This document shows positions 27,717 through 36,453 of a stretch of 64,000 nucleotides of DNA, piece after piece. Where the stretch lies: contig NZ_LXFU01000037.1 of NCBI RefSeq assembly GCF_001657485.1, positions 186,001 to 250,000 of the forward strand, written 5' to 3'. The position numbers were made by a program, and so were the translations under genes. This DNA comes from Rhizobium sp. WYCCWR10014 (GTDB taxonomy: Bacteria; Pseudomonadota; Alphaproteobacteria; Rhizobiales; Rhizobiaceae). Position 1 is the stretch's first letter; each line of letters starts with the position of its first letter. The notes beneath the pieces were generated by a model. It was not told the DNA's origin and searched no databases. It saw nothing but the letters and a program-made list of their open reading frames with translations.

Positions 27717-27743
27717 ATCCCACCTCGTTTCAAGGTGGGATAT
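27715..27743 (-). promoter_or_regulatory. Perfect 11-bp inverted repeat over ribosome site and start codon
   Basis: ATATCCCACCT-N7-AGGTGGGATAT spans the ribosome site and the first two bases of the ATG at 27716. In RNA it would form an 11-bp hairpin that hides both. It could equally be a dimeric repressor operator. Confidence 0.6.
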
Positions 27744-27814
27744 CACGGTAATCATCCTGATTCATATCGCAAAAATGCCGCAAGGAGATTTCGCCTCGGC
27801 GCCATTGGCCATGC

Positions 27815-28438
27815 TCAGTCGAGCATCGCCAGGACCTTGCCGCAATAGGTCTTCGACACCGGGTTCATGCGGGTGGCGCCATGGCCGGCATTATATTTCA
27901 GGATGGTGTTGCAGGTCTGCCCGCCGCCGAGATCATGGGCGGCAGCCAGATATTTCATGCCGTACTTGATGTTGGTTTCCGGATCGAACAGGCCCTTGGC
28001 GCTGCCGGAATAACCCATCATGCGGGCAGTTGCAGGCTTTATCTGCATCAGGCCGATTTCACCGTGGCTGCCTCGCGCATTCGGATTGAAATTGCTTTCG
28101 ATGCGGATGACCGCGGACGCAAGCGCAACCGGTACATCATATTGGTTCGCATATTTGCTGATCAATGCGGAATAGGAATTGCCGGAAACATTGGGGACGG
28201 AATAACCGCTCTGGCGCTCGACCGTCTTTAGCGGGCGTTCCGCCGTCTTCAGCGGACGCTTCGCCGGCTTGGCCGAACGCTCCGCTTTCTTCAACGGACG
28301 CTCTGTCTTCTTCGAAGGACGCTCGACTTTCTTCACCGGCGCATCGGCTCGCACACCCCAATCATTCGCAAAGGCAAAGCTATTTCCCGCCAGCACCATG
28401 CCAACGCATGCTGCAGCAACAACAATCAGTTTTCTCAT
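27815..28438 (-). CDS. Secreted lytic transglycosylase (SLT family)
   Basis: This is a periplasmic muramidase-type enzyme that cleaves peptidoglycan glycan strands. The 207-residue protein begins MRKLIVVAAACVGMVLAGNS, a signal peptide. About 50 residues rich in repeated K/R-P-x-K-x-A/T-E-R units follow, such as ERPSKKTERPLKKAERS. The catalytic domain has VIRIESNFNPNARGSHGEIGLMQIKPATA, with the catalytic Glu in RIES. The basic repeat could bind the anionic wall. It is shorter than full Slt70 and resembles small SLT proteins. Confidence 0.85.
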   Translation of the reverse strand: MRKLIVVAAACVGMVLAGNSFAFANDWGVRADAPVKKVERPSKKTERPLKKAERSAKPAKRPLKTAERPLKTVERQSGYSVPNVSGNSYSALISKYANQYDVPVALASAVIRIESNFNPNARGSHGEIGLMQIKPATARMMGYSGSAKGLFDPETNIKYGMKYLAAAHDLGGGQTCNTILKYNAGHGATRMNPVSKTYCGKVLAMLD

Positions 28439-28645
28439 GTAGTCTTGAACACTCCGACCCAAAGAATTTCCGGACGGCGCGCCTCGCTGTCACAATGAAT
28501 ACCAGATCAAAGACCGATCTGTATTCGCGGTAATTCTTATAGTTTCACATAGCGCCCTTGGTTTAACTCGAAAACAACCCCGAGCACCGCTTGGCGGACG
28601 TTCTTAGACCATCGCAATGAGGAGATAATAGGGAAATGATGTGGC

Positions 28646-28681
28646 AGGCCGAATTTCGCGCTGCAGTGCGAAATTCGGCCT
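28646..28681. terminator. 14-bp perfect stem-loop after the amidase gene
   Basis: AGGCCGAATTTCGC and GCGAAATTCGGCCT pair perfectly around an 8-base loop, 19 bases past the amidase stop. There is no good T-run on the minus strand, so it may be a processing or RNA-end hairpin. The rest of 28439-28700 shows no gene. Confidence 0.55.
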
Positions 28682-28700
28682 TTCAGTAATTGTCCAGGAA

Positions 28701-29462
28701 TCAGGAATAACGCGGCAAAGCCGACAGCAGCCGGTGCAACGTGTCGATCGTCGAGAAATCGGCGATGCCATCCACCCGTTCGGGGCGAAAATGGCGCTGG
28801 AAAGCTTCGACGTCACCCGCCACCTTTTCCGAGAATTCTCCTGTGATTTCAGTGCCGTAACCATAAAGCGACAGCATCGACTGCAGCGCTTCCACAGGTT
28901 GGCCGGTATCGCCGCGCTGGAAGAAGCGCCCGCCAGTGATCGGTGCCGGCTCGACCCAGTGCCCGATGCCCGCTTGGTGGAGCGCGGCCCAGGGGAATTT
29001 CTCGCCCGGATCGACCTTGCGGATCGGAGCGACATCGGAATGCCCAAGCACCCGTTCCGGCGTGATCGACCAACGTTTGACACAGTCGCGACACAATTCG
29101 ATCACCGCGGCGATCTGCTCTTTCGGATAATCAGGGAGCCCGCCGGGATGGCCGGCATTGGCGATCTCGATGCCGATCGACAGCGAATTGATATCGGTCT
29201 CGCCGTGCCAGCTGCTTTTTCCCGCATGCCAGGCACGCTGCATTTCCGGCACGAGCTGCACGACATCGCCATTCTCATGCACGAAATAATGGCTGGAAAC
29301 CTGGCTCTCGGCGCGACAGAGCCAGTCGAGCGCACCATCTGCGGTCGGCATGCCGGTATAGTGCAGCAGGATCATATCGGGACGGCGCCCATCCGCCCGT
29401 TCGCCATAGTTCGGCGAAGGCTGCACACGGGCACGTCTGCAGTCGGCCTCGAAAGAGGTCAT
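28701..29462 (-). CDS. N-acetylmuramoyl-L-alanine amidase with peptidoglycan-binding domain (AmiD-like)
   Basis: This zinc amidase cleaves the MurNAc-L-Ala bond of peptidoglycan or muropeptides. The 253-residue protein has an Amidase_2 domain: the ligands are in ILLHYTG, RAWHAGKSSW and LGHSDVAPIRKVDPGEKFPW. A C-terminal PG_binding_1 repeat follows (FQRGDTGQPVEALQSMLSLYGYG). No clear signal peptide is present, suggesting a cytoplasmic muropeptide-recycling role as for AmpD, or an unrecognised export route. The start overlaps the djlA-like stop by ATGA. Confidence 0.88.
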   Translation of the reverse strand: MTSFEADCRRARVQPSPNYGERADGRRPDMILLHYTGMPTADGALDWLCRAESQVSSHYFVHENGDVVQLVPEMQRAWHAGKSSWHGETDINSLSIGIEIANAGHPGGLPDYPKEQIAAVIELCRDCVKRWSITPERVLGHSDVAPIRKVDPGEKFPWAALHQAGIGHWVEPAPITGGRFFQRGDTGQPVEALQSMLSLYGYGTEITGEFSEKVAGDVEAFQRHFRPERVDGIADFSTIDTLHRLLSALPRYS

Positions 29463-30166
29463 GCGGCGCGGCGTTCCTTCTCGATCGCCTCATAGGCCGC
29501 GTTCAGCGCCGCCATGCGCTCATTGGCGATCACATGGAATTCCTTCGGCACGCCGCGCGAGATCAGCCGGTCGGGATGATGTTCGCTGACGAGGCCGTGG
29601 TAGCGGCGGCGGATGGTCGGGAAATCATCCGACGGCGAGACGCCGAGCACCTTGTAGGGGTCGCCGCCTGACGAGACGTGGCGGGCGGCGATCTGCTCGA
29701 AGCGGGTCTCGCTCATCTGGAAGATCTCGCCGATATGGCCCAGGAAATTCAGTTCCTTCTCGTGGATCAGTCCGTCGGCCTTGGCGATGTGGAAGAGCCC
29801 GTCGAGCACGTCTTCCAGCACCGGGCAATTGGCCGCACAGGTAACGCAGAGCTTGGAGAGCCGTTCGGCATAGGCTTCGTAGCCGGCGACGTCCTGCCGC
29901 GCGAGGTTGTAAAGCCTGGCGACATTCTTCGCCTGATCCTGCGGAAACTCGAAGATTTCCCGGAAGGCTTCGACCTCCTTCTCGCTGACGATGCCGTCAG
30001 CCTTGGCCATCTTGGCCGACAGCGCGATGATCGCCACGGAGAAAGCCACCTTACGCCGGGTCTCGGGATCGCCTTCAAAAACCGTGCGGATAGCCTCGAC
30101 CACCGCAGACAGCGCATTGCCTGCGGTATTGCCAATGGCATTCAACAGTTTTTCCCAGAAGGACAT
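29459..30166 (-). CDS. DjlA-type cochaperone (TerB-like plus J domain)
   Basis: This 235-residue protein starts MSFWEKLLNAIGNTAGNALS. The first 140 residues have the TerB/DjlA helical region (ALSAKMAKADGIVSEKEVEAF). The C-terminal 65 residues form a J domain, DPYKVLGVSPSDDFPTIRRRYHGLVSEHHPDR, with the HPD triad that stimulates DnaK ATPase. E. coli DjlA has an N-terminal membrane anchor, which is weak here. It is translationally coupled to the amidase gene. Confidence 0.85.
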   Translation of the reverse strand: MSFWEKLLNAIGNTAGNALSAVVEAIRTVFEGDPETRRKVAFSVAIIALSAKMAKADGIVSEKEVEAFREIFEFPQDQAKNVARLYNLARQDVAGYEAYAERLSKLCVTCAANCPVLEDVLDGLFHIAKADGLIHEKELNFLGHIGEIFQMSETRFEQIAARHVSSGGDPYKVLGVSPSDDFPTIRRRYHGLVSEHHPDRLISRGVPKEFHVIANERMAALNAAYEAIEKERRAA

Positions 30167-30576
30167 CGAAAATCTCACACAGGTGTCAACTTATAGAGAA
30201 ACAGCTTGACCAAAGAATCGTAGCCTTTGCAAGGCGACTATTCGTCGTAGGGCCGAACACAGTTTTCACGATTTGGTAATTGTCGCACCGCAGCAAACGA
30301 TTCTTCACGCCCGCTTTCATCCCGCGCGAGGGCATGGACGGCGGTCGCCGGCATTGCCTGGGCACTTGGGTTCCGGAGCGCGCGGCGGAAATTTTCACGG
30401 CAGTTCCCGACAAGCAGACCGGGTTGAAACGATTATATCAGCGCTTCCCGTCGCCTTTGCGGTCCAACACGGCAGAAAGGCGCATTTTTCGTAAATTCTT
30501 TACTTTACAGGGCCGTTTCCCTGCCGCATCCATGCGCTAGCTAACGCTGCCGCACCGAAACACCATAGGAGGGATC
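30167..30576. other. Intergenic region between djlA-like gene and pfp
   Basis: This 410-bp divergent interval must hold the promoters of both neighbours. No convincing gene, repeat or strong -35/-10 pair was recognised. The plus-strand AT-rich stretch near 30485-30510 is the likeliest place for the pfp promoter. AGGAGGG directly precedes the pfp start. Confidence 0.4.
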
Positions 30577-31788
30577 ATGGCCAAACAGAAAGTCGCAATG
30601 CTGACCGCCGGAGGCCTGGCGCCCTGTCTTTCGTCCGCCGTCGGCGGCCTTATCGAACGCTATAGCGACGTCGCGCCCGAGCTCGAACTCGTCGCCTACA
30701 AGTCCGGCTACCAGGGTGTGCTCCTCGGCGACAGCATCGAGATCACCCGCGCGATGCGCGAAAAGGCGCCGCTGCTGCACCGCTACGGCGGCTCGCCGAT
30801 CGGCAACAGCCGCGTCAAGCTCACCAATGCCGCCGACTGCGTCAAGCGCGGCCTGGTCAAGGAAGGCGAGAATCCGCTGCGGGTCGCCGCCGAACGCCTC
30901 GCCAATGACGGCATCACCATTCTCCACACCATCGGCGGCGACGACACCAACACCACGGCCGCCGACCTTGCCGCCTACCTCGCCGCCAACGGCTATGATC
31001 TCACCGTCGTCGGCCTGCCGAAGACTGTCGACAATGACGTCGTGCCGATCCGCCAGTCGCTCGGCGCCTGGACGGCCGCCGAAGTCGGCGCGCATTTCTT
31101 CGACAATGTCGGCAACGAGCAGACGGCTGCCCCCCGCACCCTCGTCATCCATGAAGTCATGGGCCGCCATTGCGGCTGGCTGACTGCCGCCACCGCCCGC
31201 GCCTATCTGCAGCGCACCAGCCGCAACCAGTATGTCGACGGCCTGATGATGGACGCGCACCTGAAGAGTATCGACGCCGTCTACCTGCCTGAGATGGCCT
31301 TCGACCTCGATGCCGAGGCCGCCCGCCTGAAGGAAAGCATGGACCGCAACGGCCACGCCACGGTCTTCGTCTCGGAAGGCGCCTGCCTCGACGCCATCGT
31401 CGCCGAGCGCGAAGCCGCCGGCGAAACCGTCAAGCGCGACGCTTTCGGCCATGTGAAAATCGACACGATCAATGTCGGCGCCTGGTTCCAGAAGCAGTTC
31501 GCCAATCTGCTCGACGCCGAGCGTTCGCTGGTGCAGAAATCAGGTTATTTCGCCCGCTCGGCGCCCGCCAACGGCGATGACCTCAGGCTGATCCAGAGCA
31601 TGGTCGATCTCGCCGTCGAAAGCGCGCTCAATAAAGTCTCCGGCGTCACCGGCCATGATGAAGGCCAGAACGGTAAATTGCGCACTATAGAATTCCCGCG
31701 CATCAAGGGCGGCAAGGCTTTTGACCTTTCGACAGCATGGTTTGCCGAAGTCATGGACAATATAGGCCAGAAATACAAAGAAGCGTGA
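30577..31788 (+). CDS. pfp: Diphosphate--fructose-6-phosphate 1-phosphotransferase (PPi-PFK)
   Basis: This enzyme phosphorylates fructose 6-phosphate with pyrophosphate, reversibly. The 403-residue protein has GGDDTNTTA, where Asp replaces the Gly of ATP-dependent enzymes, and LPKTVDNDV, whose Lys is diagnostic for PPi use. MGRHCGW and LPEMAFDL complete the sugar-phosphate site. Rhizobia usually lack ATP-PFK and use Entner-Doudoroff, so this may serve gluconeogenic or pentose flux. An open frame on the opposite strand at 30541-31452 is a shadow. Confidence 0.93.
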   Translation: MAKQKVAMLTAGGLAPCLSSAVGGLIERYSDVAPELELVAYKSGYQGVLLGDSIEITRAMREKAPLLHRYGGSPIGNSRVKLTNAADCVKRGLVKEGENPLRVAAERLANDGITILHTIGGDDTNTTAADLAAYLAANGYDLTVVGLPKTVDNDVVPIRQSLGAWTAAEVGAHFFDNVGNEQTAAPRTLVIHEVMGRHCGWLTAATARAYLQRTSRNQYVDGLMMDAHLKSIDAVYLPEMAFDLDAEAARLKESMDRNGHATVFVSEGACLDAIVAEREAAGETVKRDAFGHVKIDTINVGAWFQKQFANLLDAERSLVQKSGYFARSAPANGDDLRLIQSMVDLAVESALNKVSGVTGHDEGQNGKLRTIEFPRIKGGKAFDLSTAWFAEVMDNIGQKYKEA

Positions 31789-31845
31789 TTGACGGATGGT
31801 TAATATGATGTCTTTGCTTGTTCCCGAGGAATAGGAGGAGACACC

Positions 31846-32481
31846 ATGTCACTTGAAGCTTGGCTCGCTTTTGCGGCGGCATCCGCCATCATGCTGGCCA
31901 TACCGGGGCCGACGATACTGCTCGTCGTTTCCTATGCGCTCGGTCATGGACGCAGGACGGCGTTTGCGACGGTGGGCGGCGTGGCGCTTGGTGACTTCAC
32001 GGCGATGACGGCCTCTCTCTTCGGTCTCGGCGCCGTCCTGGCCGCTTCTGCGACCCTCTTCACCGTCTTGAAGTGGATCGGCGGCGCCTACCTGATCTGG
32101 CTGGGAATCAAGCTCTGGCGGGCTCCTATCATCGGCGAACCGATTGCCGACAACGACAACCTGCCGGAAGAGAAGTCGCTCAAGATCTTCCTCCACGCCT
32201 ATGTCGTCACCGCCCTCAATCCGAAGAGCATCATCTTCTTCGTCGCCTTCGTGCCGCAGTTCCTCAATCCGGCCCTGCCCTTCGTCGGGCAGATGGCGAT
32301 CATGGAAGCGACCTTCCTCGTGCTGGCGATCCTCAACGCTTCCACCTACGCCTTTCTCGCCCATAGCGCGCGCGGATTGATTCGCAAGGCGAGCATCCAG
32401 CGCGCCGTAAACCGAACCGGAGGCACTCTGCTGATCGCTGCAGGGGCCGTAACGGCGGGGTATCGCCGTATTGCAGCCTAG
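31846..32481 (+). CDS. LysE/RhtB-family amino acid exporter
   Basis: This is a 211-residue inner-membrane protein with about six helices. The opening AFAAASAIMLAIPGPTILLVVSYALGHG contains the family PGP motif, and GGAYLIWLGIKLWR and NPKSIIFFVAFVPQF are also typical. Such proteins export amino acids or related metabolites; the substrate is unknown. AGGAGGAG lies just before the start. It follows pfp by 57 bp and may be cotranscribed. Confidence 0.88.
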   Translation: MSLEAWLAFAAASAIMLAIPGPTILLVVSYALGHGRRTAFATVGGVALGDFTAMTASLFGLGAVLAASATLFTVLKWIGGAYLIWLGIKLWRAPIIGEPIADNDNLPEEKSLKIFLHAYVVTALNPKSIIFFVAFVPQFLNPALPFVGQMAIMEATFLVLAILNASTYAFLAHSARGLIRKASIQRAVNRTGGTLLIAAGAVTAGYRRIAA

Positions 32482-32596
32482 TAATATTCCGTGGTTGCCG
32501 GAATGCCACGAATAGGTTAATGGGGTCACCAGGGCTTAAGGCTTTTGGTAACTTTTATACGCTGCCGGGGCGGCGCGATTTCACGAAAGTGGCGGA

Positions 32597-33526
32597 ATGG
32601 TAGCGATCGGATTATCCGGCCTGAAACGCAGTCTTGTCGTCTCGACGATACTCTGCGGCGTGATGACGGGATGTACGAGCGTCGAATACACGTCCCAGGC
32701 CGAACTGACAGCCGCCCAGACCATCGTGCCGATGCCGAAACCCGGCGAAGATGCAACACTCGCCGCGATCCCGACAGCCGAAGGCGCAGCCGGTCAGGCG
32801 GTTGCAGGCGCCACCATTCCCGCGGCATCTCCCTCCCTGACCGCAACGGCGATGCCAGCCGTGACAGCTTCTCAGCCTAGCGATCTTACCATGCAGCCGG
32901 CAGCCTATGCGCAGATTCCGCTGACGCCCGAGATGACGGCGATCCAGTCCGTGGTGCCGACGCCGCGTCCGGGAACGCCGGCACAGCCAACGACGCAGCT
33001 TGCCTTTGCCGCAACACCGCAAAACAGCGCGCTTGCAGCACTTGCCGCCGTCGACACCACGCCGCGTGCCAGCATGGATTACGGTTTCGACGAATCCGGG
33101 CCGATCGATCCGCCGACCGCACCCCCGATGTTCAGCGACGACGACAAAGACGATGCGCCGACCGTCGAGAAGAGCTTTGTCACCAAGCTCATCCAGAAAT
33201 ATTCGAAAATCTACGAAATTCCCGAGACCCTGCTCCATCGCGTCGTCCATCGCGAGAGCCGCTATAATGCGAAGGCCTACAACAAGCGCGGCTATTTCGG
33301 CCTGATGCAGATCAAGTACAACACTGCCAAGTCCATGGGCTATGACGGTGCCCCGGGCGGCCTCTTCGATGCCGAGACCAACATCAAATATGCCGCGAAA
33401 TATCTGCGCGGCGCCTGGCTCGTCTCCGACAGCAAGGAAGACGACGCCGTTCGCCTTTACGCGCGCGGTTATTATTACGACGCCAAGCGCAAGGGCATGA
33501 CCGACATCGCCCAGGGTAACTACTGA
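32597..33526 (+). CDS. Lytic transglycosylase lipoprotein (SLT family)
   Basis: This 309-residue protein begins with a signal peptide ending in a lipobox, VMTGC at about residues 22-26, so it should be membrane anchored. About 150 residues of Ala/Pro/Thr-rich spacer follow, with two related MPKPGE/TPRPGT segments. The SLT domain has RVVHRESRYNAKAYNKRGYFGLMQIKYNTA, with the catalytic Glu in HRES, and TNIKYAAKYLRGAW. It converges with the serine hydrolase gene. Confidence 0.88.
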   Translation: MVAIGLSGLKRSLVVSTILCGVMTGCTSVEYTSQAELTAAQTIVPMPKPGEDATLAAIPTAEGAAGQAVAGATIPAASPSLTATAMPAVTASQPSDLTMQPAAYAQIPLTPEMTAIQSVVPTPRPGTPAQPTTQLAFAATPQNSALAALAAVDTTPRASMDYGFDESGPIDPPTAPPMFSDDDKDDAPTVEKSFVTKLIQKYSKIYEIPETLLHRVVHRESRYNAKAYNKRGYFGLMQIKYNTAKSMGYDGAPGGLFDAETNIKYAAKYLRGAWLVSDSKEDDAVRLYARGYYYDAKRKGMTDIAQGNY

Positions 33527-33563
33527 CACCAGGCATTGTTGAAACGGCGATCGCAGCACCAGC

Positions 33564-34991
33564 CTATGGCTGCGGCTGCGCCTGTTGCGGCGATCCGGCC
33601 TGCTGTTGCGTCGCCCCCGATGTCGGCAGGGCCGCCAGGATCGCCTTCAGCAGCGTCTGCGGCTGGTAGTCGAGCCAGCTCGGTGTCAGGCCAAGCCTGA
33701 CCACCACCAGATTGGCGGATGGCACGATCGCCACGCTCTGCCCGTCGTGCCCCGTCAGCCAGAACGTATCCTCAGGCAGCCCGGTCCCAGCGTTCGAACC
33801 GCGGCCGGGCGCCAGCCAGGCCTGGCCCTGCGAATACCGCCCGCTCGAAGCCGCCGTCGGGGTGCGCATGGCGCCGACGAAACCCTCCGGCAACAGACGC
33901 TGGCCGTTCCACACGCCATCCTGCAGCAGGAACTGCCCGAAGCGCGCCCAGTCATGCGCCGTCGCATAAAGATAGGAGCTTCCGGCGAACGTGCCGCGCG
34001 CATCGAGTTCGAACACGGCGCTGGTCATGCCGAGCGGGGCAAACAACGCATCGTGCGGATAGGAAAAGGCCGCCTGCGGATTGCCAACCCTGTCCATCCA
34101 GATGCGCGAGAGCAGCATGGCCGTGCCGCTCGAATAGCGGAAGCGCTGGCCGGGTGCCGCCTCCATCGGCGCATTGGCCGGCAGCGATACCATGTCGGGA
34201 TCGAGATAGAGCATGCGTGTCACATCGGCGACGTCGCCATAGTTCTCGTTGAAGGCAAGGCCGCTCTCCATGCCGAGCAGATCGGCAACCTTGATCTTGG
34301 CACGCGCATCGTTCTTCCACTGCGCCAGCAGGTTATCGTCGTCGAAGGAGATCTTGCCGCCGAGCATCAGCCGACCGAGGATCGTCGCATTCACTGTCTT
34401 CGTCATCGACCAGCCGATCAGCGGCGTCTTCGCCGAGAAGCCGGGGCCATAGGCCTCGGTGACGATGCGGCCATTGCGCACCACCACGATCGCCCGCATT
34501 GCCGGGCCGGCAAACCTGGCATCGGCCAGCAGCGCGGCGATCTTCCCGTCCGCCGGATTGCCGGTCCCCTCGCCCTCCGGCCACAAGGCGTCATTCGCCT
34601 GCATCTTGGCCGGCGGGTCGAAGGGTGCAGCCTTCGCGGCCGCCTCGAAATTGCCATCCGGCACGCTCGTACAGCCGAAAGCACCGCGATAGAGCGCATA
34701 ACTCGGCGCAAACAACCCCATGAAGCGCGCCGTCACACGGTCATTGTCGCGGTCGACGCTGACGCGCACCAGCCGCAGCAGCGGATTTCCAGGCGCCTGG
34801 ACATCGTCATGGAGCACATCCTCGGCCTCGCGGCCGGCAATGAAGACGTTGGAACAGACGATCTTTGCAGCATAGCCGTCGCCGACCCGCAGCAATTCGG
34901 GCGGCTGGGCGAAGAGCCAGCCGCCGGCGCCGATGACGACGAGGACGAGAAGGAGAGCAAGCGCCTTCAAAATACGCAGGACAAATCGCAT
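33564..34991 (-). CDS. Serine hydrolase, class C beta-lactamase/DD-peptidase fold
   Basis: This 475-residue protein starts MRFVLRILKALALLLVLVVI, an N-terminal membrane helix or signal, with GGAGG upstream. The catalytic SxxK is in IGWSMTKTV, the YxN-like motif in RYSSGTAM, and the HxG-like motif in TGHDGQSV. This family includes esterases, DD-carboxypeptidases and 6-aminohexanoate hydrolases, so antibiotic resistance should not be inferred. The C-terminal 20 residues are Gln/Pro/Ala-rich. An open frame on the other strand is a shadow. Confidence 0.85.
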   Translation of the reverse strand: MRFVLRILKALALLLVLVVIGAGGWLFAQPPELLRVGDGYAAKIVCSNVFIAGREAEDVLHDDVQAPGNPLLRLVRVSVDRDNDRVTARFMGLFAPSYALYRGAFGCTSVPDGNFEAAAKAAPFDPPAKMQANDALWPEGEGTGNPADGKIAALLADARFAGPAMRAIVVVRNGRIVTEAYGPGFSAKTPLIGWSMTKTVNATILGRLMLGGKISFDDDNLLAQWKNDARAKIKVADLLGMESGLAFNENYGDVADVTRMLYLDPDMVSLPANAPMEAAPGQRFRYSSGTAMLLSRIWMDRVGNPQAAFSYPHDALFAPLGMTSAVFELDARGTFAGSSYLYATAHDWARFGQFLLQDGVWNGQRLLPEGFVGAMRTPTAASSGRYSQGQAWLAPGRGSNAGTGLPEDTFWLTGHDGQSVAIVPSANLVVVRLGLTPSWLDYQPQTLLKAILAALPTSGATQQQAGSPQQAQPQP

Positions 34992-35197
34992 GGCATTCCT
35001 CCATGACGGGAGAAAAGCAGGAATCGCACGCGCCGGAAAGGGGGCGAAGCGAAGAAGAGCGATCCTCCCGATCACTTTCCCAGGAGAGCCATCCCGGTCG
35101 CTTTCCCGAGGAGGTCGAAGCCCCAGGAACGGCTCGCCCACAGCCCGCGTCATCAAACTGTAGCAGTGGCGCGCTACACGCCCTGAACGCTAAAAAG

Positions 35198-35215
35198 GTG
35201 ACAGACTCATGTCAG
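35198..35215 (-). promoter_or_regulatory. Possible Pho box at the btaA start
   Basis: Read on the minus strand this is CTGACAT-GAGT-CTGTCAC, each half one mismatch from the PhoB half-site CTGTCAT with the right 4-base gap. betaine-lipid genes are phosphate-controlled in rhizobia. However it covers the btaA ATG (35209) and points toward the serine hydrolase gene, so its role is doubtful. Confidence 0.35.
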
Positions 35216-36453
35216 AATTTGCACCGGATGCCGGCTTCCGCAAGAACCGGAAACTCAAGGACGCCCTTCTTCGCCATAAGGCTTTTTCGAAGGATGGCTT
35301 TTCCGAGCGTCTCTTCGGCCTTCTCTTCTCCGGCCTCGTCTATCCGCAGATCTGGGAGGATCCGGATCTCGACATGCAGGCGATGGAGCTGAAGCCAAAC
35401 CATCGCATCGTCACCATCGGCTCCGGCGGCTGCAACATGCTTGCCTATCTCTCCAAAGCGCCGGCCTCGATCGACGTCGTCGATCTCAACCCGCACCACA
35501 TCGCGCTGAACCGCCTGAAGCTTGCCGCCTTCAAGCACCTTCCCGGCCATGCCGATCTCGTCCGCTTCCTGGCAATGCCGAACGAGAAGTCGAACAGCCG
35601 CGCCTACGACCAGCATCTCGCCGCCCGTCTCGATGAAGCGACCCGCAGCTACTGGAACGGCCGTAAGTTCGGCCGTCGCCGCGTCACAGTCTTCGACCGC
35701 AACATTTACGAAACGGGCCTGCTCGGCCGCTTCATCGGCGCCGCCCACCTTCTTGCCCGCCTGCATGGCGTCAAGCTGCGCGAGATGACCAAGACCCGCT
35801 CGGTCCGCGAGCAGCGCCAGTTCTTCGACGAGCAGATCGCGCCGCTCTTCGAAAAGCCGGTCGTGCGCTGGATCACCGGCCGCAAGAGCTCGCTCTTCGG
35901 CCTTGGCATTCCGCCGCAGCAATATGATGAACTCGCAAGCCTTGCCGCCGATCATTCGATCGCGCCGGTGCTGAAGCACCGCTTGGAAAAGCTCGCTTGT
36001 CATTTCCCGATGAGCGACAACTATTTCGCCTGGCAGGCCTTCGGCCGCCGTTACGGCACCGAAGCGGAAGGCCCGCTGCCGACCTATCTGAAGTCTGAGC
36101 ACTATCAGGTGATCCGCGCCAATGTCGACCGCGTCAACGTTCACCACGCAAGCTTCACCGAGCTTCTGGCCCGCGAGCCGGCCGCCTCACGCGACCGCTA
36201 CATCCTACTCGACGCACAGGACTGGATGACGGACGAGCAGTTGAACGACGTCTGGACGGAAATCACCCGCACGGCGCGCGAAGGCGCCCGCGTGATCTTC
36301 CGCACCGCCGCCGAAAAAAGCATCATTGAAGGCCGCTTGGCTCCGGCGATCCGCGACCAATGGGATTACTTCGAAGAGAAGTCGCGTGAACTGACTGGGC
36401 TTGATCGCTCGGCAATCTACGGCGGCTTCCACATTTACGGGAAGAAGGCGTGA
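35209..36453 (+). CDS. btaA: S-adenosylmethionine:diacylglycerol 3-amino-3-carboxypropyltransferase BtaA
   Basis: BtaA transfers the aminocarboxypropyl group of SAM to diacylglycerol, the first step to the phosphorus-free betaine lipid DGTS. The 414-residue DUF3419 protein shows RLFGLLFSGLVYPQIWEDP, the SAM motif IVTIGSGGCNMLAYL, DVVDLNPHHIALNRLKLAA and LLDAQDWM. AAGGTG lies 9 bases before the ATG. It overlaps btaB by GTGA. Confidence 0.95.
   Translation: MSEFAPDAGFRKNRKLKDALLRHKAFSKDGFSERLFGLLFSGLVYPQIWEDPDLDMQAMELKPNHRIVTIGSGGCNMLAYLSKAPASIDVVDLNPHHIALNRLKLAAFKHLPGHADLVRFLAMPNEKSNSRAYDQHLAARLDEATRSYWNGRKFGRRRVTVFDRNIYETGLLGRFIGAAHLLARLHGVKLREMTKTRSVREQRQFFDEQIAPLFEKPVVRWITGRKSSLFGLGIPPQQYDELASLAADHSIAPVLKHRLEKLACHFPMSDNYFAWQAFGRRYGTEAEGPLPTYLKSEHYQVIRANVDRVNVHHASFTELLAREPAASRDRYILLDAQDWMTDEQLNDVWTEITRTAREGARVIFRTAAEKSIIEGRLAPAIRDQWDYFEEKSRELTGLDRSAIYGGFHIYGKKA

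Noticed and set aside
30541..31452. A 303-residue minus-strand frame opposite pfp
   Set aside because: Shadow of pfp with low-complexity composition and no ribosome site.
33564..34991. Beta-lactamase resistance gene
   Set aside because: Only the class C fold motifs are present; the family is mostly esterases and peptidases, and the context gives no resistance link.
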